DNA of 12,836 nucleotides from positions 1-12,836 of the forward strand of contig DAOWDM010000113.1 in NCBI GenBank assembly GCA_030639035.1, given 5' to 3'. Both the position numbers and the translations under genes were made by a program. This document shows, piece after piece, positions 1 to 6,977 of this stretch. Within the stretch, counting starts at the first letter, position 1. Every line of letters begins with the position of its first letter. This DNA is from Alphaproteobacteria bacterium (GTDB taxonomy: Bacteria; Pseudomonadota; Alphaproteobacteria; DAOWDM01). The notes below the pieces were generated by a model. That model had not been told where the DNA came from. It did no database searches and worked only from the letters and a program-made list of their open reading frames with translations.

Positions 1-62
1 AAGCAGCTCGAGTACTTGGTGTAGGTAGAGCTACATTGTATCGCTTTATTGATAATAAATAA
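1..62 (+). CDS. 3' end of a helix-turn-helix DNA-binding protein (possible sigma-54 activator or recombinase)
   Basis: The frame starting at base 3 is open to a TAA at 60-62 and reads AARVLGVGRATLYRFIDNK. This is the second half of a helix-turn-helix: AA-x-x-LG as the support helix, then GRATLYR as the recognition helix. The same pattern ends Fis-type C-terminal domains of NtrC-family sigma-54 activators and the C-terminal domains of some serine recombinases. Two things favour an activator, by inference: enhancer-like repeats begin three bases after the stop, and a -24/-12 promoter follows. The gene is cut by the window edge, so neither the AAA+ domain nor a sensor domain can be seen. A recombinase or another HTH regulator remains possible. 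Confidence 0.6.
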   Translation, partial: AARVLGVGRATLYRFIDNK

Positions 63-64
63 AA

Positions 65-110
65 TGTCTCAATGAGACAGCTTTGTCTCACTCTAATGTC
101 TCACGAAACA
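65..110. promoter_or_regulatory. Cluster of TGTCTCA/TGAGACA half-sites, candidate upstream activator sites
   Basis: TGTCTCA occurs at 65-71, 84-90 and 97-103, and its exact reverse complement TGAGACA at 73-79. The first pair forms a perfect 7+7 palindrome around one base. The 73-79 and 84-90 copies form a second dyad with a 4-base centre. The 97-103 copy is followed directly by CGAAACA, which matches the partner half-site at 5 of 7 positions. The cluster sits about 110-150 bases upstream of the predicted start of transcription, a normal distance for enhancers bound by sigma-54 activators. That the neighbouring HTH protein binds here is inference. Confidence 0.6.
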
Positions 111-186
111 CATCAAAAGTGTATCATTTCATATTACTAAAACAAAAGTTGAGCTATTTTTATTGATTCTTCTAAGTTATTCTACT

Positions 187-203
187 TTGGCATAGTTGTT
201 GCT
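187..203 (+). promoter_or_regulatory. Sigma-54 (-24/-12) promoter of the detoxification operon
   Basis: The sequence TTGGCAT-N5-TTGCT fits the sigma-54 consensus YTGGCACG-N4-TTGCW. The invariant GG (189-190) and GC (201-202) are separated by exactly 10 bases, as required. Transcription should begin near 214, leaving a leader of about 56 bases before the rubrerythrin ATG. I see no comparable -35/-10 promoter in this gap. The half-site cluster upstream fits the need for an enhancer-binding activator. Confidence 0.75.
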
Positions 204-269
204 TTAATACATCAGCAATTATTCGCACAAACATGAAAAATACGAAAACAAAACTTATGGGATAAAAAA

Positions 270-842
270 ATGGAACTCAAAGGAAGCAAGACTGAAAAAA
301 ACCTTATGGCAGCATTTGCAGGGGAAAGTCAGGCAAGAAACCGCTACACATACTTTGCATCAAAAGCAAAAAAGGAAGGTTATGTTCAGATAGCAGCTAT
401 TTTTGAAGAAACTGCAAATCAGGAAAAAGAACACGCAAAGCGTTTATTTAAATTCATGGAAGGCGGTGAAACTGAAATTACAGGCTCTTTTCCATTTGGA
501 ACAATCGGTTCAACTCTTGAAAACTTAAAAGCTTCTGCTGCTGGTGAACATCATGAATATGAAAGCATGTACCCTGATTTTGCTGTAATTGCTAGAGAAG
601 AAGGCTTTAACAAAATAGCAGATGTTTTTGAAGCAATTGCTGTTGCAGAAAAACACCATGAAGACCGTTTTCTTGGCTTGGCAAAAAATATTGGAAATAA
701 CTCTGTATTCAAAAAAAGTACAAATGTTGAATGGCGTTGCAGAAACTGCGGTTATGTTCACTCTGGAAATGAAGCAATAGATTTATGCCCTGCATGTGCT
801 CACCCTCAGGCTCATTTTGAACTTCGTTCAGATAACTGGTAA
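270..842 (+). CDS. rbr: Rubrerythrin
   Basis: Non-heme diiron peroxidase that reduces hydrogen peroxide to water in the cytoplasm of anaerobes, taking electrons through its own rubredoxin domain. The 190-residue length is usual for the family. Residues 1-140 form the ferritin-like four-helix domain, with likely iron ligands E19 (AGESQARNRY), E52/H55 (QEKEH), E93/E96 and E127/H130. The C-terminal rubredoxin domain has C157-x2-C160 and C173-x2-C176. All metal ligands appear intact. The ATG is chosen because MELKGSKTEKNL matches the family N-terminus; the ribosome binding site in front is weak (ATGGGAT). It is the first gene of the operon, 12 bases before desulfoferrodoxin, which would supply its substrate peroxide. 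Confidence 0.96.
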   Translation: MELKGSKTEKNLMAAFAGESQARNRYTYFASKAKKEGYVQIAAIFEETANQEKEHAKRLFKFMEGGETEITGSFPFGTIGSTLENLKASAAGEHHEYESMYPDFAVIAREEGFNKIADVFEAIAVAEKHHEDRFLGLAKNIGNNSVFKKSTNVEWRCRNCGYVHSGNEAIDLCPACAHPQAHFELRSDNW

Positions 843-854
843 GGAAAACTAACA

Positions 855-1235
855 ATGACAAACCCTAAAAAATCAGAAATCTATAAATGCGACCTATGTG
901 GAAACATTGCTGAAATTCTTAAAGGCGGAGGTGCTCCATTGTTTTGCTGTGGCAAGCCAATGACTTTTAAAGAAGAACAAACTGCCGATTCTACAAAAGA
1001 AAAGCACGTTCCTGTAATCGAAAAAGTTGACGGCGGATACAAGGTAACAGTCGGAAGCACTATCCACCCTATGGAAGAAAAACATCATATCGAATGGATA
1101 GAGCTTACAGCTGACGGAAAGTCCTGCAAAGAATTCTTAAAAGCAGGAGACGCTCCAGAAGCAACGTTCAAAACAGATGCAACGAATGTTTCTGCTCGTG
1201 AATATTGCAATCTTCATGGTCTTTGGAAAAATTAA
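855..1235 (+). CDS. dfx: Desulfoferrodoxin (two-iron superoxide reductase)
   Basis: Reduces superoxide to hydrogen peroxide without making oxygen, so it suits an anaerobe and pairs with rubrerythrin as the next step. The N-terminal desulforedoxin domain carries C12-x2-C15 and the adjacent C31-C32, which hold the Fe(Cys)4 centre I. The catalytic centre II has the H4C set H51, H71, H77, C118 and H121, with E49-K50 just before H51 as in known 2Fe enzymes. The protein ends in the family signature CNLHGLW. At 126 residues it is full length. AAGGA at 841-845 is a good ribosome binding site. It lies 12 bases after rbr and 12 before hcp, so co-transcription is very likely. Confidence 0.96.
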   Translation: MTNPKKSEIYKCDLCGNIAEILKGGGAPLFCCGKPMTFKEEQTADSTKEKHVPVIEKVDGGYKVTVGSTIHPMEEKHHIEWIELTADGKSCKEFLKAGDAPEATFKTDATNVSAREYCNLHGLWKN

Positions 1236-1247
1236 AGGAATAAAAAC

Positions 1248-2534
1248 ATGTTTTGTTATCAATGTGAACAAACTAAAGGCGGCACAGGCTGCACAACAGT
1301 TGGAATATGCGGAAAAAATGAGGATATTGCGAGTCTTCAAGACAATCTTATTTACACCTTAAAAGGCTTATCTGCTTATGTTTATCATTCCAACGAACTT
1401 GGAGTTAATGACAAAGAAATTGATGAGTTTATTCCAGAAGCTCTTTACGCAACTCTTACAAACTCAAACTTTGATTTGAATGACTTTGTTGCTATGAACT
1501 TGCGAGCTGGAGAAATGACCTTAAAAGCAATGAAAATGCTTAAAGAAGCTCATTTCAAAAAATACGGCATTCCAACTCCTGTCCAAGTCCAAACTGGAAC
1601 AAAAGCAGGAGCAGGTATTCTTGTTACTGGACACAGCTTGAAAGCTTTGGAAGAACTTCTTAAACAGACAGAAGGCACAGGCGTAAACGTTTATACTCAT
1701 TCTGAAATGCTTCCTGCTCATGGTTATCCAGAGCTGAAAAAATATAAACATCTCGTAGGAAACCTTGGTAAAGCATGGTTTGACCAGAAAAAGCTTTGGT
1801 CAGATAATGAAATGGTTCTTATTGCATTCGGCAACTGCGTTCTGATTCCAAAAGAAGCTTATAAAGACAGACTGTATTGTCTTGGAATTGCAGGCGTTCC
1901 TGAAGCTAAAAAAATCAACGGTTTTGATTTCTCTGAAGCTATAGCTCATGCAAAAAGACTTAAACCTTTGTCAGAAACAAAAGGCGATGTAGTTCTTACA
2001 ACTGGTTTTTCATCAAATGTTGTTCTTTCTTTGGCTGATAAAATCAAAGAAGCTGTAACATCAGGAAAAATCAAACATTTCTTCCTTGTAGGCGGTTGTG
2101 ATGCACCTGGAAAAGGCGGAGAATATTTCCGTGAGTTTGTGCAAAACGCTCCAAAAGACACAATCATTCTAACTCTAGCATGTGGTAAATATCGTTTTAA
2201 TGATCTTGATTTAGGTGATATTGACGGCATTCCTAGGCTTATTGATTTAGGTCAATGCAATGATGCTATTGAAGCTGTAAATATTGCAGTTGCTCTTGCT
2301 GAGTTGTTTGAATGTGAAGTTAATGATTTGCCTTTGACACTTGTTTTGTCATGGATGGAGCAGAAAGCTGTAGCAATATTAATGTCTCTTTTTCATCTTG
2401 GAATCAAAGGTATATATCTAGGTCCTAAACCTCCTGCATGGATTACACCTAACGTGTTTAAAGTCCTTCAGGATAATTTCGATTTAAGACTTACTGGAGA
2501 TGCAAAAGAAGATATGGCAGTAATGCTCGGTTGA
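1248..2534 (+). CDS. hcp: Hybrid cluster protein, short class III type (hydroxylamine reductase/NO reductase)
   Basis: Hcp proteins carry a cubane cluster and a hybrid 4Fe-2O-2S cluster and are linked to reduction of hydroxylamine or NO. The N-terminal motif C3-x2-C6-x8-C15-x5-C21 is the [4Fe-4S] form, not the enterobacterial [2Fe-2S] form. Likely hybrid-cluster ligands are all present: H129 (GHS), E153 (SEMLPAHGYP), C197, C284 (GGCDAPGKGG, the persulfide position), C312, C337 and E371, plus K394. At 428 residues it is about 115-125 shorter than the roughly 550-residue class I and II proteins. The missing part lies between C21 and H129, in the N-terminal helical bundle, as in class III proteins described from archaea and thermophiles. 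AAGGA at 1235-1239 gives a good ribosome binding site. The downstream flavin reductase-rubredoxin could act as electron donor in place of Hcr (inference). Confidence 0.93.
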   Translation: MFCYQCEQTKGGTGCTTVGICGKNEDIASLQDNLIYTLKGLSAYVYHSNELGVNDKEIDEFIPEALYATLTNSNFDLNDFVAMNLRAGEMTLKAMKMLKEAHFKKYGIPTPVQVQTGTKAGAGILVTGHSLKALEELLKQTEGTGVNVYTHSEMLPAHGYPELKKYKHLVGNLGKAWFDQKKLWSDNEMVLIAFGNCVLIPKEAYKDRLYCLGIAGVPEAKKINGFDFSEAIAHAKRLKPLSETKGDVVLTTGFSSNVVLSLADKIKEAVTSGKIKHFFLVGGCDAPGKGGEYFREFVQNAPKDTIILTLACGKYRFNDLDLGDIDGIPRLIDLGQCNDAIEAVNIAVALAELFECEVNDLPLTLVLSWMEQKAVAILMSLFHLGIKGIYLGPKPPAWITPNVFKVLQDNFDLRLTGDAKEDMAVMLG

Positions 2535-2549
2535 TAAAGGAAAATTAAA

Positions 2550-3731
2550 TTGTCTTCAAATACAGAACTTGCAAAAAACATTAATTGGGTTGGCTATGTT
2601 GACTGGAGTGTTAGGGATTTTCATGGTTATGAAACTAACAGCGGAGCTACATATAATTCGTATCTTGTAAAAGATGAAAAAACGGCTTTAATTGATACGG
2701 TAAAGCATTTTTATACAGATAATCTGCTGAAAAACATTTCTTCTCATACAGAAAATATTGATTACATAATTGTAAATCATGCAGAACCTGATCACGCTAG
2801 CGGACTTCCTGAGGTAATTTCAAAATATCCTAATGCAAAAATTGTCTGCAATAAAAAATGTCAGAATATTCTTAGCGGTTACCATGATGTTTCAAGTTGG
2901 AATTTTCATATTGTAAAGACAGGGGACGTTATAAAACTAGGCAAACGTTCTTTGACTTTTGTTGAAACTCCAATGGCTCACTGGCCTGATTCAATGTGTA
3001 CTTATGTTCCAGAGGAGAAAATCCTGTTTTCCATGGACGCTTTCGGACAGCATTTTGCTTCTTCTGAGCGATTCGATGACGAGGTTGATATAACCGCCGT
3101 TATGAATGAAGCTAAGAAATATTACGCCAATATTTTAATGCTTTTTGGAAAACCTGTAGGCAAAGCTCTTGAAGCTGTTTCAGGTATTGAAATAGATATG
3201 ATAGCCCCTGCTCATGGTGTGATATGGCGTTCTCATATTGATAAAATAATATCTGCTTACAAAGACTGGATTGTCTGCAAGCCTAAGAAAAAAGTTTTAG
3301 TAATTTACGATACCATGTGGGAAAGCACAAAATACATGGCTCAGGCTATTGTAGACGGAGCATCTGAAAGCGGTGTTGAAGCGAAACTGATTTATGTTCG
3401 CTCATCAGGAATCACAGAAATTGCAACCGAGATTCTTGATGCTTCTGCAATAGCTTTTGGTAGCTCTACATTAAATGGTGAGATGATGCCTATGATGAGT
3501 GCAGCTATGACCTACATCAAAGGTTTGCGTCCTACAGGCAAGTCTGGCTTTGCCTTTGGTTCATATGGCTGGGGCAGGGGAGCAACTGAATCTATAGATT
3601 CTATGCTTAAAACAATGAACATTGAAGTCCTGCGACCTCCTTTAAAATGCAAATGGCGACCTGATGATGAAGTTTTAGAAGAGTGTAAAAATGCAGGCAA
3701 AATACTAGCAAAAAAAGCAAAAGAATCATGA
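2550..3731 (+). CDS. fprA: A-type flavodiiron protein (O2/NO reductase)
   Basis: Reduces O2 to water and/or NO to N2O. Residues 1-245 form the metallo-beta-lactamase-like diiron domain with H77-x-E79-x-D81-H82, H144, D163 and H222, a complete ligand set. Residues 248-393 form the flavodoxin domain, with FMN-binding loops at YDTMWESTKYMA (253-264), GSSTLNG (304-310) and GSYGWGRGA (337-345). There is no C-terminal rubredoxin domain, so the electron donor must be separate; the next gene supplies a rubredoxin fusion. The start is TTG: AAAGGA at 2536-2541 lies 8 bases before it, and no in-frame ATG occurs until residue 142, inside the catalytic domain. The gene starts 15 bases after hcp and its stop overlaps the next start as ATGA. 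Confidence 0.95.
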   Translation: MSSNTELAKNINWVGYVDWSVRDFHGYETNSGATYNSYLVKDEKTALIDTVKHFYTDNLLKNISSHTENIDYIIVNHAEPDHASGLPEVISKYPNAKIVCNKKCQNILSGYHDVSSWNFHIVKTGDVIKLGKRSLTFVETPMAHWPDSMCTYVPEEKILFSMDAFGQHFASSERFDDEVDITAVMNEAKKYYANILMLFGKPVGKALEAVSGIEIDMIAPAHGVIWRSHIDKIISAYKDWIVCKPKKKVLVIYDTMWESTKYMAQAIVDGASESGVEAKLIYVRSSGITEIATEILDASAIAFGSSTLNGEMMPMMSAAMTYIKGLRPTGKSGFAFGSYGWGRGATESIDSMLKTMNIEVLRPPLKCKWRPDDEVLEECKNAGKILAKKAKES

Positions 3732-4426
3732 TAAATTGTCAAAATGTTTTAGATAACTGCTCGTATGGACTTTATATCGTTACATCTAACAGTAAAGGCA
3801 AGCTTAACGGGCAAATTTCCGATGCTTTGATGCAAGTAACAGCTTTCCCTCCACAAACTGCTGTATGTATTAATAAAAACGAGCTTACACACGAATATAT
3901 AAAAGAAAGCGGTGTTTATGCTGCTAATATTTTGAAAAAATCAGCTGATTTACAGTTTATAGGCTTGTTTGGTTTTAAATCAGGCAGAGATACAGATAAA
4001 ATTTCACAAGTTAAATATAAAATCGGTGAAACAGGTTGTCCTATTGTTCTTGAAAATACGGTTTCTTCTTTCGAGGTCAAGGTAACAAAAGAAATAGACC
4101 TTGGTACTCATACAATGTTTATCGGTGAGGTTGTCAATGCCGAGCAGATAAAAGACGATGAAGTTATGACCTACGGCTATTATAAAACTAGCTTAAAAGG
4201 GAAAACTTCTAAAAATTCACCTTCATATAATGAAAATGCAAAGGAAAAGAAAATGACATCTGAAAAATCAGGAAAATATATTTGCGATGTATGCGGTTAT
4301 GTTTACGATCCCGCTGTTGGTGATACTGATAACGGAATTGAAGCTGGAACATCTTTTGCTGATATTCCAGAAGACTGGGTATGCCCTGTTTGCAGTGTTG
4401 GCAAAGACGAATTTTCACCTGAATAA
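3728..4426 (+). CDS. hrb: Flavin reductase-rubredoxin fusion (high-molecular-weight rubredoxin)
   Basis: The first 155 or so residues are a flavin reductase-like FMN-binding domain (e.g. QVTAFPPQTAVCINKNELTH, 36-55). A Lys/Ser/Asn-rich linker (157-180) follows, then a full rubredoxin (181-232) with C186-x2-C189 and C219-x2-C222 and the YVYDPAVGD loop. This arrangement is that of Hrb of Moorella thermoacetica, an NAD(P)H-dependent electron donor to its neighbouring flavodiiron protein. The ATG overlaps the fprA stop by four bases, so translational coupling and a matched electron-transfer pair are very likely. Whether it also feeds rubrerythrin, desulfoferrodoxin or Hcp is inference. It is the last gene of the operon and faces thiL. 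Confidence 0.93.
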   Translation: MINCQNVLDNCSYGLYIVTSNSKGKLNGQISDALMQVTAFPPQTAVCINKNELTHEYIKESGVYAANILKKSADLQFIGLFGFKSGRDTDKISQVKYKIGETGCPIVLENTVSSFEVKVTKEIDLGTHTMFIGEVVNAEQIKDDEVMTYGYYKTSLKGKTSKNSPSYNENAKEKKMTSEKSGKYICDVCGYVYDPAVGDTDNGIEAGTSFADIPEDWVCPVCSVGKDEFSPE

Positions 4427-4446
4427 AAAATATTAGAGACTCTAAT
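4425..4446 (-). terminator. Likely intrinsic terminator between convergent hrb and thiL
   Basis: ATTAGAG (4432-4438) and CTCTAAT (4440-4446) form an inverted repeat around one base; as RNA this gives a 6-bp stem with a 3-base loop. Read on the - strand it is followed by a run of six T (4430-4425), as expected of a terminator for thiL, whose stop is at 4449-4451. In the + direction it lies just after hrb but the T-run is poor. The stem is short and AT-rich, so termination may be leaky. Confidence 0.5.
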
Positions 4447-4448
4447 TC

Positions 4449-5405
4449 TTATATTGTACCTTTTATTGTTGCGGTGAAATGATTCCAGCCGAATTTGTTA
4501 AGTTTTTTATCATCTAACATAACATCTTTGCCTGCGATAATTTCACCGACAACAGTTCCTGTAATTTTATTTTTATTCTCAGGTGCAACAGTGTATATCA
4601 GTTTGAAATCTTCACCTCCAAACAACGCATAGTCATAAGGGTCTTCCCCTATCAGTTCGGCTGTTTCTTGCACTCCATCACAAAGCGGAATTTTGTTTTT
4701 TATAATTTTCGCTCCAACATTGCTTTCTTTGCAAATGTTACGCACCTCGGACGCTAAACCATCGCTAACATCAGCCATAGCTTTTGCTATAGGTACAATC
4801 TTATCAAGCCGATTCATACTGCATTCTGGAGTTGTATGATAGCGTTTAACTTCTTGGCAGCCTTTGATGTTTTTCTGGAATAAACGCAAGCCTGCCATTG
4901 AGCCTCCCAAAGCTCCGCTTGCAACAATCAAGTCCCCAACCTCTGCCATAGAGCGGAGTCTCAAACATGATGGGGAAACCTCTCCAACCAGTGTAATGCT
5001 GACGGTCATACGGTCTCCGCCAGTTGTGTCTCCACCGATAATATCGAATGAATACCGCTTTGCTGCGTCATACATTCCACGGTAAAACTCATCTAAAAAC
5101 TCTACAGAAATATCATCAGGAAGAGCAAGCGAAACAAGTCCGTATAAAACCTTTCCTCCCATTGATGCAATGTCTGAAACATTGCTTTCCATGGCTTTGA
5201 TTCCAATGTTGTATGGAGTGAAATAATCCGTTGAGAAATGATTTCCCTCTACAAGCATATCAACTGTATAAAGATGCAACTTGTTGTCATTAATCTGCAC
5301 TACAGCACAGTCGTCCCCGATTCCTTTTAAGACATTTTTGTTTTTTGGCTGTCTAGCAATTCGGTCAATAAAAGCGAATTCTCCGCCAAGTTCTGGCAGT
5401 TTCAT
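4449..5405 (-). CDS. thiL: Thiamine-monophosphate kinase
   Basis: Phosphorylates thiamine monophosphate to thiamine diphosphate with ATP, the last step of cofactor synthesis. The 318 residues are close to the family's usual 320-330. Family motifs run in order: GIGDDCAV (28-35), the VDMLVEGNHF segment (48-57), SNVSDIASMGG (74-84), GGDTTGGD (124-131), ASGALGGSMAGL (162-173), VSDGLASEV (213-221) and LFGGEDFKLIYTV (261-273). Metal-binding aspartates are present. The ATG overlaps the stop of the upstream gene by four bases, so the two are probably translated together. No other thiamine gene is in view. Confidence 0.95.
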   Translation of the reverse strand: MKLPELGGEFAFIDRIARQPKNKNVLKGIGDDCAVVQINDNKLHLYTVDMLVEGNHFSTDYFTPYNIGIKAMESNVSDIASMGGKVLYGLVSLALPDDISVEFLDEFYRGMYDAAKRYSFDIIGGDTTGGDRMTVSITLVGEVSPSCLRLRSMAEVGDLIVASGALGGSMAGLRLFQKNIKGCQEVKRYHTTPECSMNRLDKIVPIAKAMADVSDGLASEVRNICKESNVGAKIIKNKIPLCDGVQETAELIGEDPYDYALFGGEDFKLIYTVAPENKNKITGTVVGEIIAGKDVMLDDKKLNKFGWNHFTATIKGTI

Positions 5406-6109
5406 TTTGCTTTCTCTTTCTGTTTTAAATCGCCAAGATGATGCTTTATATAATTTTGCATAAATCTAACTTCCGTTTCAGGTAAATCTGGAGTTGTTCC
5501 CATAATAACCGTCATTATTGTGCGAGCGGCTTCTTTATCTCCCATATCGCTAAGAATAAAAGCAGGCATTTGACGTGTCCACAAAGGCATATTAGGAACA
5601 TCTAAACCAGCAAGTTCTTTGGCAATTTCCAAAGCTAGCTTTTCATCTTTTATACGGTGTTTTGCAAGATATGCAGCATGAGCCAGCCATCTCCATTTTT
5701 TCGCAGGATTTTTATCTACGTGAGAGCGTAAATATCTAACAACATGCCTGACATCTTCTGTTTTCGGAGTAACCCCATAATAATAAGCTGCCATAGCTGC
5801 CGTATAGTTCGATTTAGAATCAAGCTCGTCCAGCAGATAAAACCACTCTTCTAAAGCTGAATAATCATACTTTGTAAGAGAAGAAAAACGTCCGCCACTA
5901 TCCCCTGCATTTTGAAGATAAAAACACAGAATCCTGAACAGAAACTGATTGTCTCCCAAAGCCATAACATTAACCATTCTGGCAGAAGGTACTTCAGGGG
6001 ATACCGTCCACTCTGGCTTTTTTTCTTTTGTAATGTTCCAAAAAGCAATTTGTAAAAATAAAAAAACAAAAAGCAGAATGTTAGTCAAAGATATTTTTTT
6101 TATGTTCAT
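5402..6109 (-). CDS. Membrane-anchored helical (TPR-like) protein of unknown function
   Basis: I do not recognise a named family. Residues 9-26 form one hydrophobic segment after a short basic N-terminus (MNIKK), so the rest probably faces the periplasm or remains anchored to the inner membrane. Residues 83-225 look like consecutive amphipathic helix pairs with TPR-like spacing, for example YSALEEWFYLLDELDSKS, NYTAAMAAYYYG, RWLAHAAYLAKHRI, LALEIAKELAGLD and DKEAARTIMTVIMG. There is no signature of catalysis and no paired cysteines. The C-terminus is Lys-rich. The ATG at 6107-6109 has no strong ribosome binding site. The gene lies 69 bases after the permease gene and overlaps thiL, so it may work with the permease; this is inference. 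Confidence 0.75.
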   Translation of the reverse strand: MNIKKISLTNILLFVFLFLQIAFWNITKEKKPEWTVSPEVPSARMVNVMALGDNQFLFRILCFYLQNAGDSGGRFSSLTKYDYSALEEWFYLLDELDSKSNYTAAMAAYYYGVTPKTEDVRHVVRYLRSHVDKNPAKKWRWLAHAAYLAKHRIKDEKLALEIAKELAGLDVPNMPLWTRQMPAFILSDMGDKEAARTIMTVIMGTTPDLPETEVRFMQNYIKHHLGDLKQKEKAK

Positions 6110-6140
6110 ATCTAAAAAATTCTTTTTATCACCAAAAAAG

Positions 6141-6170
6141 GAGATCCTGAAACAAGTTCAGGATGACGAG
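6141..6170. repeat. Short dispersed palindromic repeat (GATCCTGAA...TTCAGGATGACG type)
   Basis: ATCCTGAA (6144-6151) and TTCAGGAT (6157-6164) form a perfect 8-bp stem with a 5-base loop, ending in GACGAGG. Sequences of this type, read on the other strand as a TCATCCTGAA...TTCAGGATC motif, are common as dispersed intergenic repeats in alphaproteobacterial and some other bacterial genomes. It fills much of the 69-base gap between the permease and the helical protein gene, in the likely transcript. Confidence 0.65.
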
Positions 6171-6178
6171 GAAACGGT

Positions 6179-6940
6179 TTAAAACTGTTTTCTTTTCAAA
6201 TCAAAAATAGCTGCTGTTAAAAGAAGAGGAACATAAATCAAAACCTGAACAACAAGCAGAGATATATCTATATCTGCTCCATATATGAGCCATCGTGTTT
6301 GACCGAATAAATCTAAACGAGGCATAAGCATTGCTATTGCTTCTATTGCATATTTCATAAAAACATCAAAGTAAGAACTATTGTCAAAAGAAATGTTATA
6401 ATCAGCTATAGAAGTAAAAAGACTCCCGAATCTTGTCAGCATATAAAAGCCTATTCCAGCAAGAATTGAATTTACTGCCCGTCTGATTGTAAGACTGCAA
6501 AAAAGCCCTAAAGCTACAACTATTAAGCTTTCTAAAATTATACTGCTTCCCCACAGAATAAAGCTGTAAGAAAATGACGGTAAAAAGAAAGAGACAGCTA
6601 TAACAGCAGGCACAGCAAGTAAAACAGCAATTACTGAAAAACTTGCCCAATAAGATATGACAAAGCTTGCCCTTGAAATAGGACGAGAAAGAATAGCCTC
6701 TATTTCAAGAGAATCATAAAGCCTTTGAACATGGAAGCTTATAAAAATTAACAGCCCGAAAACTATTATCATACGAGAGACAGCCCCTGCATAAACTGCT
6801 GATGCAGCATACTTTTCCACCATAGCGGAATCACCAAGGAATAAAGAAGCTCCAAGAGCAAACGCCATAAATACAAAAAGCCCTGCAAACAGCTTGTCTC
6901 TTAAAGCAATAATAAGCACATAACGTAACGTAGAAATCAT
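6179..6940 (-). CDS. ABC-2-type transporter permease
   Basis: Integral inner-membrane subunit of an ABC exporter; substrate unknown. The 253 residues hold about six hydrophobic segments, near 15-35, 51-70, 93-120, 126-150, 157-176 and 226-246. The stretch after the second segment, LEIEAILSRPISRASFVISY (78-97), matches the cytoplasmic loop of NosY-like ABC-2 permeases (E-x-x-LSRPISR). A final basic tail (DLKRKQF) agrees with a cytoplasmic C-terminus. No ATP-binding subunit is next to it: the gene upstream is parE, 128 bases away with a repeat between. The partner ATPase must be elsewhere. The ATG has no clear ribosome binding site. Confidence 0.82.
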   Translation of the reverse strand: MISTLRYVLIIALRDKLFAGLFVFMAFALGASLFLGDSAMVEKYAASAVYAGAVSRMIIVFGLLIFISFHVQRLYDSLEIEAILSRPISRASFVISYWASFSVIAVLLAVPAVIAVSFFLPSFSYSFILWGSSIILESLIVVALGLFCSLTIRRAVNSILAGIGFYMLTRFGSLFTSIADYNISFDNSSYFDVFMKYAIEAIAMLMPRLDLFGQTRWLIYGADIDISLLVVQVLIYVPLLLTAAIFDLKRKQF

Positions 6941-6977
6941 TTTTTTAAACTATCAGTTTGCGGCCTGTTTTTTCATG

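Noticed and set aside
65..110. CRISPR-like or tandem repeat reading of the TGTCTCA copies
   Set aside because: Units are only 7 bases, of both orientations and with spacers of 1-6 bases, which fits protein binding sites and not an array.
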